A DNA stretch of 64,000 nucleotides. It comes from JBCDHN01 sp965224535. GTDB lineage: Bacteria; Verrucomicrobiota; Verrucomicrobiia; Verrucomicrobiales; DEV007. The DNA lies in the NCBI GenBank assembly GCA_965224535.1, contig CBDCZR010000019.1, positions 124,001 through 188,000 of the forward strand. Direction: 5' to 3'. This document shows positions 45,049-52,595 of this stretch, in pieces. The notes beneath the pieces were generated by a model. That model saw only the letters and a program-made list of their open reading frames with translations, had not been told where the DNA came from and made no database searches. The translations under genes and the position numbers were made by a program. The stretch's first letter is position 1; each line of letters opens with the position of its first letter.

Positions 45049-47927
45049 TCAAAATCGATCGATTCCGCCCGTGGCGGGTCGATTCGTCGCGCACGCGGGA
45101 CTTCCTCCAAAATCGAGGGCAAGCCGTCTTCGGTTCGAGGCGGAGGAGGGCCGATGATTTGCGGTTTCAGCGGGCGGGCGCGAAAAACGGGGGCTAATTC
45201 CTCTTCCTCTCCCGGGGCTCCCGGTGAGTTGTTGCGATCCATCGCGCCACCCTCACCGGCATCCGGATAGGTGGGGATGTTAGGCCGGCTGATCGCGGGT
45301 TCGGGCGGAGCTGGAGGAGCCGGGGGCGCTGCGGGATCCGTTCCAGCAGGGCGGTTGCGAAAAATCGGCGCCAAATCCTCCGCCGCCTCTTCGCCGGCTG
45401 TTTCCGGGGCCAAAGCCACGGTTTGGTCGGTATCCGCCTCCATTTCTTCACCATCTTCGGCGACCTCCGCGCCATCTTCAGCGTTCTCCGGCGATTCTTC
45501 GCCGTCCGGCGCATCTTCACCAGGCGGAGGCGCGACGATTCGGGGCCGAACCTGGACTTTGGGCGAATTGTAGGGATCCTCGCCCAACACCGTTGGCGAT
45601 TGCATGAACACCGGCTTCACGCTCAGGCCGTAGCCGTCCAGTGGCGTCGGGCGCAAAAAGCCGCCGGCTCCCGTTCGGTTTTGGGTCAACAAATCCTGCC
45701 GATGGGAGGGGGGATTGAGCAAGGCCAGGTTGAGCCGGTCTCCCGCGCTGTGAACGGCGCAGGTTCGGGTGAGCTTGTAGTTCGGGTTGAGGTACTCGAT
45801 GTAGCTGTCGCGAACCCGCGTCACCTCCCCGTCGATGGTGTGCTTGTGGGTGCAATACGGCGTGGCGCGCTCCCCGGAAACCGTGCAAATCTCCACCCGG
45901 CTGGCTTCGCGCGGCGGCTCGATTTTGCTGGCGGGGAAGATCTTGTTGGCCTCGTTCATGATCTCCGTCCAAATGGGCAGAGTGATGCGATTGCTGAACG
46001 CGTTGGGGTAGATGGTTTTGGCCTTGTCGTAGCCGGCCCACACCGCGCAGGTCACCTGGTCGGTGTAACCCACGTACCAGGTGTCTTTGAAGTCGAAATG
46101 CGCCGTTCCCGTCTTGCCGGCGGCGGGAAAATCCTCCAGGCCATACTCCGCGTAGGCTCTGGCGCCGGTTCCGTAGCGGAGGGCGTCGGACAGGGCGGAG
46201 TGAACCTGGTAGGCGCTGTAGGGGTCGATCACGTCGACCGCCGGTCCCTGGCTTTTCACCTCAAAAATCTTGGTGCCGTCGGGTTTGCGGATTTCCTGGA
46301 TGATGAACACGTCTCGCGGCCGTTTGCCGTGATTGGCGAAAATCGTGTAACCCAGCGCCAGCTCCTTCATCGAAACCTCGCTGTTTCCCAAAAACGTGGA
46401 GTTGTACTTCTGGATGTCCCCGCGGAAGTTCATTCCCGCGTCGGTGGCGAATCCTACCACGTTTTCCAGCCCCACGCTGATGCCGTAGCGCACCGTGGCC
46501 GCGTTTTTGCCCAAAACCAGGGCCCGGCGCGCGGTAATCCAGTTTTCGTAGTCCGGCACGGGATTTTTCTCCACGCCCCATTCGCCCAAAATTCCCGTCA
46601 ACCCGCCAATCATCACGTTGCGGTTGTCCAGCGGGCTGTCCTCCACCAAAACGCCGGGAAACTGGCCGTTGGCGAAACCCGCGGCGTAAACAAACGGGGT
46701 GAACGCCGTGCCCGGTTTGCGGCGCGCCAGCATAGTGCGGTCGAAGGCGCTGTGCGAAAAATCGCGGCCACCCACCAAGGCGCGAATAGCCCCGGTTTTC
46801 GTGTCCAAAACCAGCGCCGAACCTTGCACATACTCCGGTTTGGGCCGGTTGGGGGCGGTGTTTTCGTCCGTTTCGCTGGCGCCCTGGCTTTTGCGCCATC
46901 CGGTCAGGATTTTGTCGAATTCCGCGTGCGTTTGCCCCTCGTAAAGCGCGTGCCGCTCCACCATGGTCATGTTGGAGACAATGCTTTGCTGCACCACGAG
47001 TTGCAGGTCGGAATCGATGGTCGTGTAAATCTCAAATCCGCCCTGCGAGGCCGCCTCAAAGCCTAGCTGCTCCACCACCTGTTGGCGAATCTGCTCGTAG
47101 GCGTAGTCAAAGGAGCGCTTGCGCTCGTGCCGGTGGGAAACGGTCTTGATCGGCCGCGCCTGGAGGGCATCGGCCTCGGTGCGGTCCAGCATTTTTTCCT
47201 CAACCATCCGCTCCAGCACGTAGTCGCGCGCCCGTTTGGAGCGATCCGGGTTGTTGAAGGGTGAGAGCGCGTTGGGGCTCTTGATCAACCCGCAGAGCGT
47301 GGCCGCCTCTTCCAGCGAAACATCGCTCACTTCCTTGCCAAAATATCCCTTGGCGGCCGCGTTTACCCCGTAAAATCCGCTCCCAAAGTAGATGCGATTC
47401 AGATACATCTCCAAAATCTCGCCTTTCGAAAAATTTTGCTCGATCCGGTGAGCCAGAAACGCCTCGATCAGCTTGCGCTCGTAAGTTCGCTCGCGAATTC
47501 CGTAGGCGTTGCGCGCCAATTGCTGGGTAATCGTGCTGGCCCCTTGCTTGGCCGCGCCGGCCCTGGCGTTGCGAATCGCCGCGCGGGCGATGCCCTTGTA
47601 ATCCACCCCATCGTGCTCGAAAAATCGCGCGTCCTCGATCGCCGTCAGCGCCTCGATCAAATGCCGCGGCACCTTCTCCAACTCCACCGGATCGCGGTTC
47701 AGCACGAAAATTCGGCCCAATTCCCGCTGGTTGCGGTCGTAAATGATGCTGGCCTTCTCCAGCTTGTTAATCTCCGCAAAATCAAAGGAGTAGGCCTTTT
47801 CCTTGTAAGGCTGGAGCATCACGTAAACCGCGACGCAGCCGCCAACGATCGCCAGCAGGCACAGCACCACCAAAACCTGGAACCAGCGGCGCAGGTAAAA
47901 GGGGGGCTTGTAGTGGTATTCAAACAT
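45045..47927 (-). CDS. PBP1A-like murein synthase with degenerate transpeptidase motifs
   Basis: A 960-aa class A penicillin-binding protein. One membrane anchor (VLVVLCLLAIVGGCVAVYVM) is followed by an intact GT51 domain (IEDARFFEHDGVDYKGIARA, GASTITQQLARNAYG). In the transpeptidase domain the SxxK position reads KPGTAFTPFVY (Thr 407 and Thr 410 instead of Ser and Lys), and the SxN position reads LGKNAATV. Only KTG (AAGKTGTAHF) is kept. The catalytic serine and lysine are therefore absent and the domain is probably inactive or altered. The last 190 residues are an acidic, Pro-rich extension. The stop codon is supplied by the palindromic element at 44881-45048. Confidence 0.85.
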   Translation of the reverse strand: MFEYHYKPPFYLRRWFQVLVVLCLLAIVGGCVAVYVMLQPYKEKAYSFDFAEINKLEKASIIYDRNQRELGRIFVLNRDPVELEKVPRHLIEALTAIEDARFFEHDGVDYKGIARAAIRNARAGAAKQGASTITQQLARNAYGIRERTYERKLIEAFLAHRIEQNFSKGEILEMYLNRIYFGSGFYGVNAAAKGYFGKEVSDVSLEEAATLCGLIKSPNALSPFNNPDRSKRARDYVLERMVEEKMLDRTEADALQARPIKTVSHRHERKRSFDYAYEQIRQQVVEQLGFEAASQGGFEIYTTIDSDLQLVVQQSIVSNMTMVERHALYEGQTHAEFDKILTGWRKSQGASETDENTAPNRPKPEYVQGSALVLDTKTGAIRALVGGRDFSHSAFDRTMLARRKPGTAFTPFVYAAGFANGQFPGVLVEDSPLDNRNVMIGGLTGILGEWGVEKNPVPDYENWITARRALVLGKNAATVRYGISVGLENVVGFATDAGMNFRGDIQKYNSTFLGNSEVSMKELALGYTIFANHGKRPRDVFIIQEIRKPDGTKIFEVKSQGPAVDVIDPYSAYQVHSALSDALRYGTGARAYAEYGLEDFPAAGKTGTAHFDFKDTWYVGYTDQVTCAVWAGYDKAKTIYPNAFSNRITLPIWTEIMNEANKIFPASKIEPPREASRVEICTVSGERATPYCTHKHTIDGEVTRVRDSYIEYLNPNYKLTRTCAVHSAGDRLNLALLNPPSHRQDLLTQNRTGAGGFLRPTPLDGYGLSVKPVFMQSPTVLGEDPYNSPKVQVRPRIVAPPPGEDAPDGEESPENAEDGAEVAEDGEEMEADTDQTVALAPETAGEEAAEDLAPIFRNRPAGTDPAAPPAPPAPPEPAISRPNIPTYPDAGEGGAMDRNNSPGAPGEEEELAPVFRARPLKPQIIGPPPPRTEDGLPSILEEVPRARRIDPPRAESIDFD

Positions 47928-48042
47928 GGTCAGTGGCCGGCGGGCGTGGACACGCTACCAGATACGGGTGATTATGCATGGATTTGTCAGGCGCGGCAAG
48001 TCCTGGCATGCTACTGTTTGTGACGCAGGAAAACTGGGGTTC

Positions 48043-49131
48043 GTGGAAAAATTACGTCAGCACATCGTTGAACTTGTCACAAAAAGCAATCGTGGGATTG
48101 CTTTTAGCCGCTTCATGCGCCTGGCCCTCTACCACCGGGAATGGGGCTACTACGCCCAACCGCGCCAAATCGGCAAACGCGGCGATTTTTTCACCAGCGT
48201 CAGCGTCGGCCCCTGTTTCGGCACGTTGCTGGCCCGGCAAATCCGGCAAATTTGGGAAAATTTCGGCCGTCCCGGCGATTTTTGCGTGGCCGAACAAGGC
48301 GCGCACGACGGCCAACTAGCCGCCGACATCCTGGAAGCGCTCGCGGAAATGGACGTCCCCGTCTCCTACGCCATCATAGAGCCAAATCCCGCGTTTCGCG
48401 CGAAACAAGCCGAAAAACTGGGCTCGCAAGCGACTCATCACCAAAACGTGGCCGATTTTGACGCAAAAACCGGCGTTTTTCTCGCCAACGAGCTGCTCGA
48501 CGCCTTTCCCGTCGACCGGTTCCGATTCGTAGGCGGCGAATGGCGGGAATTGCGCGTCATTCTGGACAAATCCGGCAACCTCGCCGAAGCCGACTTTCCG
48601 CTGAAAACCGGCCTGCCGCCGAATTTTCCGAAAACCGCGCCCGAAGGCTTCACAACCGAGTTTTGTCCCGAAATCGAGCCCTGGGTTCGCGATTTGAGCC
48701 AGATTTTCGCGGCCGGCGTCGCCCTGATCGTCGATTACGGTCTCCTCGCGGACGAATTCTTCGAGCCTACGCGTGCGGCCGGCACCGTGCGCTGTTTTCG
48801 CGAGCATCAATCGCCAAAATCGCCGTTCGAAGCCATCGGCGAAACGGATCTCACCGCCCAAGTCAGCTTCAGCCACGTGATGGCCTGTGCACGGGAAAAT
48901 GGCCTGGAAACGCTCGGATTCGTCGATCAAAGCCGTTTTTTGACCGGAATCGCCGCCGATTGGCTCCGCGAAATCGAAGAAACCGGCGAACCAACCCCGC
49001 TGATCCGCCAATTCCAAACCCTCACCCACCCGGCCACGATGGGCAGAGCCTTCCACGCCCTAGTGCTGGGAAAAAACGTCCCGGGCCTTGAAATCGACGG
49101 GCTGCGTTTTGCAAGATCCGGCGCCCAGTAG
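48043..49131 (+). CDS. SAM-dependent methyltransferase of the MidA/NDUFAF7 family
   Basis: A 362-aa protein of the COG1565 family, whose mitochondrial member methylates an arginine of complex I subunit NDUFS2. Family features include FMRLALYHREWGYYAQPRQI, GKRGDFFTSVSVGPCFG, the SAM-binding strand FCVAEQGAHDGQLAADILEAL (E-x-G-x-x-x-G-x-L-A), YAIIEPNPAFR and FLANELLDAFPVDRF. GTG 48043 (VEKLRQHIVEL) starts the conserved region; ATG 47974 and the open frame from 47926 are alternatives. It is divergent from the PBP1A-like gene. Confidence 0.83.
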   Translation: MEKLRQHIVELVTKSNRGIAFSRFMRLALYHREWGYYAQPRQIGKRGDFFTSVSVGPCFGTLLARQIRQIWENFGRPGDFCVAEQGAHDGQLAADILEALAEMDVPVSYAIIEPNPAFRAKQAEKLGSQATHHQNVADFDAKTGVFLANELLDAFPVDRFRFVGGEWRELRVILDKSGNLAEADFPLKTGLPPNFPKTAPEGFTTEFCPEIEPWVRDLSQIFAAGVALIVDYGLLADEFFEPTRAAGTVRCFREHQSPKSPFEAIGETDLTAQVSFSHVMACARENGLETLGFVDQSRFLTGIAADWLREIEETGEPTPLIRQFQTLTHPATMGRAFHALVLGKNVPGLEIDGLRFARSGAQ

Positions 49132-49151
49132 CTTCGATTGGCAATCGAAGC
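49131..49151 (+). terminator. Hairpin at the methyltransferase stop, possible terminator or repeat
   Basis: GCTTCGATTG, one base, then CAATCGAAGC: a 21-nt near-perfect palindrome that begins on the last base of the stop codon. No T-run follows. The following sequence (GGTGGCGCCACGG) is also palindromic, so it may be the edge of a dispersed repeat. Confidence 0.4.
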
Positions 49152-49344
49152 CCGTATTCGGTGGCGCCACGGCACAAGCGTGAGAGTTCCGGGTTAGCGG
49201 AGACAGGTTCGGGTGTGACCTTCCTCAGAGTCGCGTAGTTCGCTACGATTTCTTCGGCTGTCAACTCCGGCTGCGGTGGATCTCCCTGTTTCCCGCACGA
49301 ACATGCGAAAATAAATAAATTTAAGCAATTTAAGCGGGATTCAT
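49150..49344 (-). pseudogene. Remnant of a small lipoprotein gene, frameshifted and truncated
   Basis: Reading the minus strand, a frame gives SRLNCLNLFIFACSCGKQGD, PPQPELTAEEIVANYATLRK and VTPEPVSANPELSRLCRGAT. The first block looks like a lipoprotein signal (Cys in FAC). The only nearby ATG (49344) is one base out of frame: ATGAATCCCGC would read M-K-S-R if one A were restored. The C-terminal side runs into the palindromic repeat near 49150 and the protein similarity stops. Both ends are thus damaged. Family not recognised. Confidence 0.45.
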
Positions 49345-49370
49345 TTTCTGAGGAAAACGGCTAGGGTAGG

Positions 49371-49556
49371 GTAAGGCACCGAAAGGTGATGTCCGAGCTT
49401 ATGAGAATGGTGGACTGCAATCAAGGCTTCCGATCCTCCAGCCCACCCGCGAATGGAGGTTGCTCTCCACCTGTTTGTTGAACGAAGCCGCTCGCGCGGC
49501 GGGGTTGCCACGCAGCTTATGATGGGAGTCTTATGACTGCACGCGTCACGACGCGC
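49371..49556 (+). ncRNA. Structured RNA candidate resembling HEARO/omega RNA
   Basis: A non-coding stretch with many paired segments: CACC-GAAA-GGTG (49377-49388, GNRA-type tetraloop); GGTGGA (49409-49414) with TCCACC (49466-49471); CCTCCA (49435-49440) with TGGAGG (49454-49459); GGCTTC (49425-49430) with GAAGCC (49484-49489), which interleaves with the second pair and so forms a pseudoknot; GCCGC-TCGC-GCGGC (49487-49500, competing with it); AGTC-TTAT-GACT (49527-49538); CGCGTC-AC-GACGCG (49542-49555). From memory this resembles the HEARO RNA associated with HNH/IscB transposons, including CTTATGAGAATGGTGGACTG and GTTGCCACGCAGCTTATGAT. No iscB gene is present in the window. The resemblance was not checked against a model. 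Confidence 0.45.
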
Positions 49557-49579
49557 CCCCGTTGAAATCGTGAGATTCC

Positions 49580-49700
49580 GTAAGCGTCGTAGGTGATGAC
49601 TACGACAGATACGAATCCTCCCGACGAAAAACTCCTCAAAGTCGATCGCCTCGGCCGCGTCCGGACTCCGCGCAAAGAGCGTGAAGCGCTGGTTGACGAA
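49580..49700 (+). mobile_element. Possible IS66-family left-end fragment
   Basis: GTAAGCGTCGT at 49580-49590 has the start typical of IS66-family terminal inverted repeats (GTAAGCG). It is followed 6 bp later by a reading frame whose first 35 residues (KVDRLGRVRTPRKEREALVD) resemble the N-terminus of IS66-type accessory proteins common in Opitutae. The similarity and the higher G+C end near 49700. No transposase gene and no right end were found. Confidence 0.45.
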
Positions 49701-49910
49701 TTGGCCATTTTCAAATTACTATGCACGCGGAAACAACGAAACAAAAAGCATTTGATAAAAAGCCTTGAGTTGGACGATGATGCGAGTTGGGAAAATGAAG
49801 TAGTGCCGAAATTCAAAGGAGAAGATCCTGATGAACAAGAACGGCACCTTAGAGAATTCTACAAACTACGCATGCCAGATTTTACTGGTCCTGGAACAAT
49901 CGATGAATGA
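49596..49910 (+). pseudogene. Chimeric frame: IS66 accessory N-terminus joined to unrelated sequence
   Basis: A 104-codon frame starting at ATG 49596. The first third is IS66-accessory-like (see 49580-49700). After about residue 35 the composition turns A+T-rich and the sequence (LAIFKLLCTRKQRNKKHLIK ... PDEQERHLREFYKLRMPDF) has no transposon similarity that I recognise. The junction lies near 49700. It could be a translated chimera, but is more likely an insertion scar in which the 3' part once belonged to a gene with a different start. Confidence 0.45.
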
Positions 49911-49922
49911 AATGTCCCTTTT

Positions 49923-50051
49923 ATGAATACTAGTGAGCTAGCGGAAAAGCTGCACCAGCGTTACATAGGAAAAGGTGCCAACGATGCTACGATTCAAGCG
50001 GCACATGATAAGGACGCTGAGGCATTCGGAGGCGCACTTAATTTCTTTTGA
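49923..50051 (+). CDS. Short hypothetical protein in A+T-rich patch
   Basis: ATG 49923 opens a 42-codon frame (starts MNTSELAEKLHQRYIGKGAN, ends AFGGALNFF) that overlaps the next frame by 4 bases. The residue pattern looks like genuine protein, and it may be the N-terminal part of the following gene separated by a frameshift: read in sequence the two give a plausible single protein of about 170 residues. No family recognised. Confidence 0.35.
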   Translation: MNTSELAEKLHQRYIGKGANDATIQAAHDKDAEAFGGALNFF

Positions 50052-50437
50052 CGATCGATGATCGCCGTCAGAAATCGGCATTTGCGTTGGCGAGAGCATG
50101 GAATGTGAAGTTCCTGCCTGAACAACTGCGGTCACTCCTAAAAAACTGTACGGACAATAGGAAGGCGTCGATCGCGAAGCATTGCCAGAAGTTCTCCTTG
50201 AGGGAGTTAGCCCAGGATTTTGAGAAATCAATCCAGAATGACAAGCTTGGAAGGTTCACCTTATTGGCGATGATTGAAACATTGATATCTTTCGGGGAAA
50301 GGTCGTCGGAGGAAGTGTTGGAACGTGTTTGCAATAATTTCTCGGATGTTCCGGCTGTAGGAGGCAAATATGAAGAACTGTATGTTTTTCGATGCAAGGA
50401 TTGCTCGGTGGTCGGCTATCTTTTTCAAACCACATAG
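50048..50437 (+). CDS. Hypothetical protein in A+T-rich accessory patch
   Basis: A 129-codon frame from TTG 50048 (reads DDRRQKSAFALARAWNVKFL) with helical character and no signal peptide. It overlaps the preceding short frame by 4 bases. The last 25 residues (EELYVFRCKDCSVVGYLFQT) contain a CxxC pair. Codon use and composition are more A+T-rich than the neighbours, so it was probably acquired. Function unknown. Confidence 0.4.
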   Translation: MTIDDRRQKSAFALARAWNVKFLPEQLRSLLKNCTDNRKASIAKHCQKFSLRELAQDFEKSIQNDKLGRFTLLAMIETLISFGERSSEEVLERVCNNFSDVPAVGGKYEELYVFRCKDCSVVGYLFQTT

Positions 50438-50771
50438 AATAAATGAACGCAAAAGGCAGCCACTAGCAATGCTGCCAAGCTATTTGGAAAGATTTGTAGT
50501 CAATTCAGCTTCTAGGTGGTTGAACGCCCCATTTTTCATGCATGGATATTGCTGCAGGTTATTGTTGTGAAGGCCCTGATGCCCGATATTCAGAGAAACC
50601 ACCTACGCTGAAACCGAAGAAGATGGTTCAGGAGGGTGGCCCCGGTAGCGAATCGGTCCGAGCCATGAAATTCAATACCACCTCTGGTGGCCCGCGGAGT
50701 TAGATGGTAAGAAAGATTCATATATCCGAGCTGCTCAGGTCGCGATCCAGCCGTTTCTTTATTTCATCGAT
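50438..50771. other. Gene-free stretch after the accessory patch
   Basis: 334 bp without a supportable gene. Composition is intermediate. I see no strong hairpin, terminal repeat or RNA motif; it probably holds decayed remains of the inserted DNA. Confidence 0.5.
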
Positions 50772-52052
50772 TTACTCGCCAACGGGCTGAATTTCGACCG
50801 CCGCGGGGGAATTTTCCGCGTTTTCGGCGTTTTCCGGCGTTTTCAGCGCATTGACCCTCGCCTGATACGCCAGACCATAGCGATCAGAAAAAAAACGGTT
50901 CTGGACGTCTTCTTTGGCAAACTCAGTAAGCAACACCTTTTCGAATTCCGGCGTCAAAATCTCGCTCCGGCCCAAAAGAACGCGCTCCATGCTCGACGGG
51001 CGCGGCTCGACGTCGATGGGCAACACGGCGTCGGTGAATTCTCGCGGCACAACCCAAAACAGCCGCAGGCCCGGCTTCCCAAAGTAGCTGTGCCACCAGG
51101 TGCGCAGCATGGCGCGGGCCTCGTCTTCGTACAAACCGGCCTCGGTCAGCGCAGTTTTCAGCGCTTGGTAGGCCCGGGTGCGAATCGGGCCCGGCTCGCC
51201 GTGGCTTAGGTCGATGGTTTGGCTCGTCCCGGGGTCGCCCTGCCACAAAATGCGCCCCTCGCCCGTCGCGGCAATGTCGGCAGCGAGAAGAAACGGGACG
51301 TCTTCGCGCGCATTCACCATCAACCGGCCATCGTCGATCCGAACCTGGATTGGCTGCTCAAAATTGCCCACACCGCGGTAAAACAGATAGGTCTCCGTTT
51401 GGCCGGAAGGGGTCCGCAACACGTTGGATTTCGGTGCTCGCGGGTGAAGCCAGTTGGGCAACTCACCCGGCTTCATCACCTCGAATTCCGTCTCCTCCGT
51501 GCGCGGCTCGATGCGGAATTTCCACTCGATCGCGCCGTCGTAGGGTTTGGCGAAATCCATCGCGCCGCTGACGAGTTTTGAGCCTTGGCGAATGAGCGCC
51601 GGCAGTTCTTCGCCGCCGCTGCGGGCCGGATACCACTGGCTGATGGAGCCGCCGCGAAACCCAACCCGCACGTGCGCATCCACGTCCGTGGCGCCGTAAA
51701 AATAGAGCACCGGCGTCTCCATTTTGACGGTTACGTTGTGGAGCGGCCGGTTGAAGCCTTTGCCGAAAATTCGCACTTTCGGCGGGCCGGGGTCGCCTTC
51801 CAGGTGAAACTGCGGGAACCCGCGCCCCATATAGTGAGCGTAGACAAAACCGGGCAAAGCTTCCTCGTCCCGGTGAACGCCGGGCAGGATTCCGCCATCC
51901 GAGCCGAAAACCGAGGTAAACGTGCCCCATTCGTGCACGATAAGCTCCGACGCCGTTTGCGGAGCGGAATCCTTCGAATTCGGGATGGCGAAAACGAAGG
52001 TGAAGCCGAGCCCAACGGCTCCGGCAATCCAGGCGAGGTTTTTCGCGTTCAT
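50772..52052 (-). CDS. Secreted protein of unknown function
   Basis: A 426-aa protein with an N-terminal hydrophobic signal or anchor (NLAWIAGAVGLGFTFVFA). It opens with the motif LIVHEWGTFTSVFGSDGG, which I associate with uncharacterised proteins of Planctomycetes and Verrucomicrobia, and continues with MKMETPVLYFYG-like text (VKMETPVLYFYGATDVDAHV), WYPARSGGEE and FYRGVGNFEQPI. No enzyme motif is recognised. The C-terminal tail is acidic and Glu/Asn-rich. It is divergent from the metzincin remnant. Confidence 0.65.
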   Translation of the reverse strand: MNAKNLAWIAGAVGLGFTFVFAIPNSKDSAPQTASELIVHEWGTFTSVFGSDGGILPGVHRDEEALPGFVYAHYMGRGFPQFHLEGDPGPPKVRIFGKGFNRPLHNVTVKMETPVLYFYGATDVDAHVRVGFRGGSISQWYPARSGGEELPALIRQGSKLVSGAMDFAKPYDGAIEWKFRIEPRTEETEFEVMKPGELPNWLHPRAPKSNVLRTPSGQTETYLFYRGVGNFEQPIQVRIDDGRLMVNAREDVPFLLAADIAATGEGRILWQGDPGTSQTIDLSHGEPGPIRTRAYQALKTALTEAGLYEDEARAMLRTWWHSYFGKPGLRLFWVVPREFTDAVLPIDVEPRPSSMERVLLGRSEILTPEFEKVLLTEFAKEDVQNRFFSDRYGLAYQARVNALKTPENAENAENSPAAVEIQPVGE

Positions 52053-52116
52053 GCAAGTAAAATACGTCGCTACGGAAGGTGTTTGGTCAGGAAAATGTAA
52101 AACTTGGAGTTGAAGA

Positions 52117-52503
52117 GACGGCGCTCGGTTGGAGATGAATCTGGCGCTCTTTCCCCACTCCGATCCGCGCTACGTGAGGGCCACGATTCGTCACGAATTC
52201 GGCCACGCGCTGGGGCTGAAGCACGAGCACCAGAACTGGAAGCGCAACTTCACCTGAAACGAGGAGGCGGTGCTGGCCTACTACGCGGCGGCGGGCCGGA
52301 AGAAGGAAAGGACGGTCCACAACGTGCTGAAATCGCTGAAGGATCAGAGCAGCGCCTTGCACGCAGGCCGGTTCGACCCGGAGTCGATCATGCTGTATCC
52401 GATTGCGCCGGAGCATACCAACGAGGGGTTCAGCAGCGGGATGAACACGGAGCTATCGGCGTTGGACAAGCAGACGATTCGGAAGCTCTACAAGAGGCCG
52501 TGA
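52117..52503 (+). pseudogene. Metzincin-type zinc metalloprotease remnant with internal stop
   Basis: The frame reads DGARLEMNLALFPHSDPRYV, RATIRHEFGHALGLKHEHQN and then WKRNFT, stop TGA (52255-52257), NEEAVLAYYAAAGRKK ... DPESIMLYPI ... ELSALDKQTIRKLY. HEFGHALGLKH is a full metzincin zinc site (HExxHxxGxxH), and SIMLYP gives the Met-turn. Related proteins as I recall have Trp-Asn at the stop position, so a TGG to TGA change is likely. The 5' end is also missing (an in-frame TGA lies just upstream of 52117). TGA is used as a normal stop in nearby genes. Confidence 0.72.
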
Positions 52504-52595
52504 AGTTAGGGGCTTCCTTTGCTCGATGATCAAAGTTGCTATCGAAGACACGTGCGCCCCGAGCTTCCACGCTGAACCGCGGCAAATCGGCAAAT

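Noticed and set aside
52255..52257. In-frame TGA in the metzincin as a recoded Trp or selenocysteine codon
   Set aside because: TGA ends rsmH, rarA and other intact genes here; the 5' end of the metzincin is also lost; no SECIS-like hairpin was seen.
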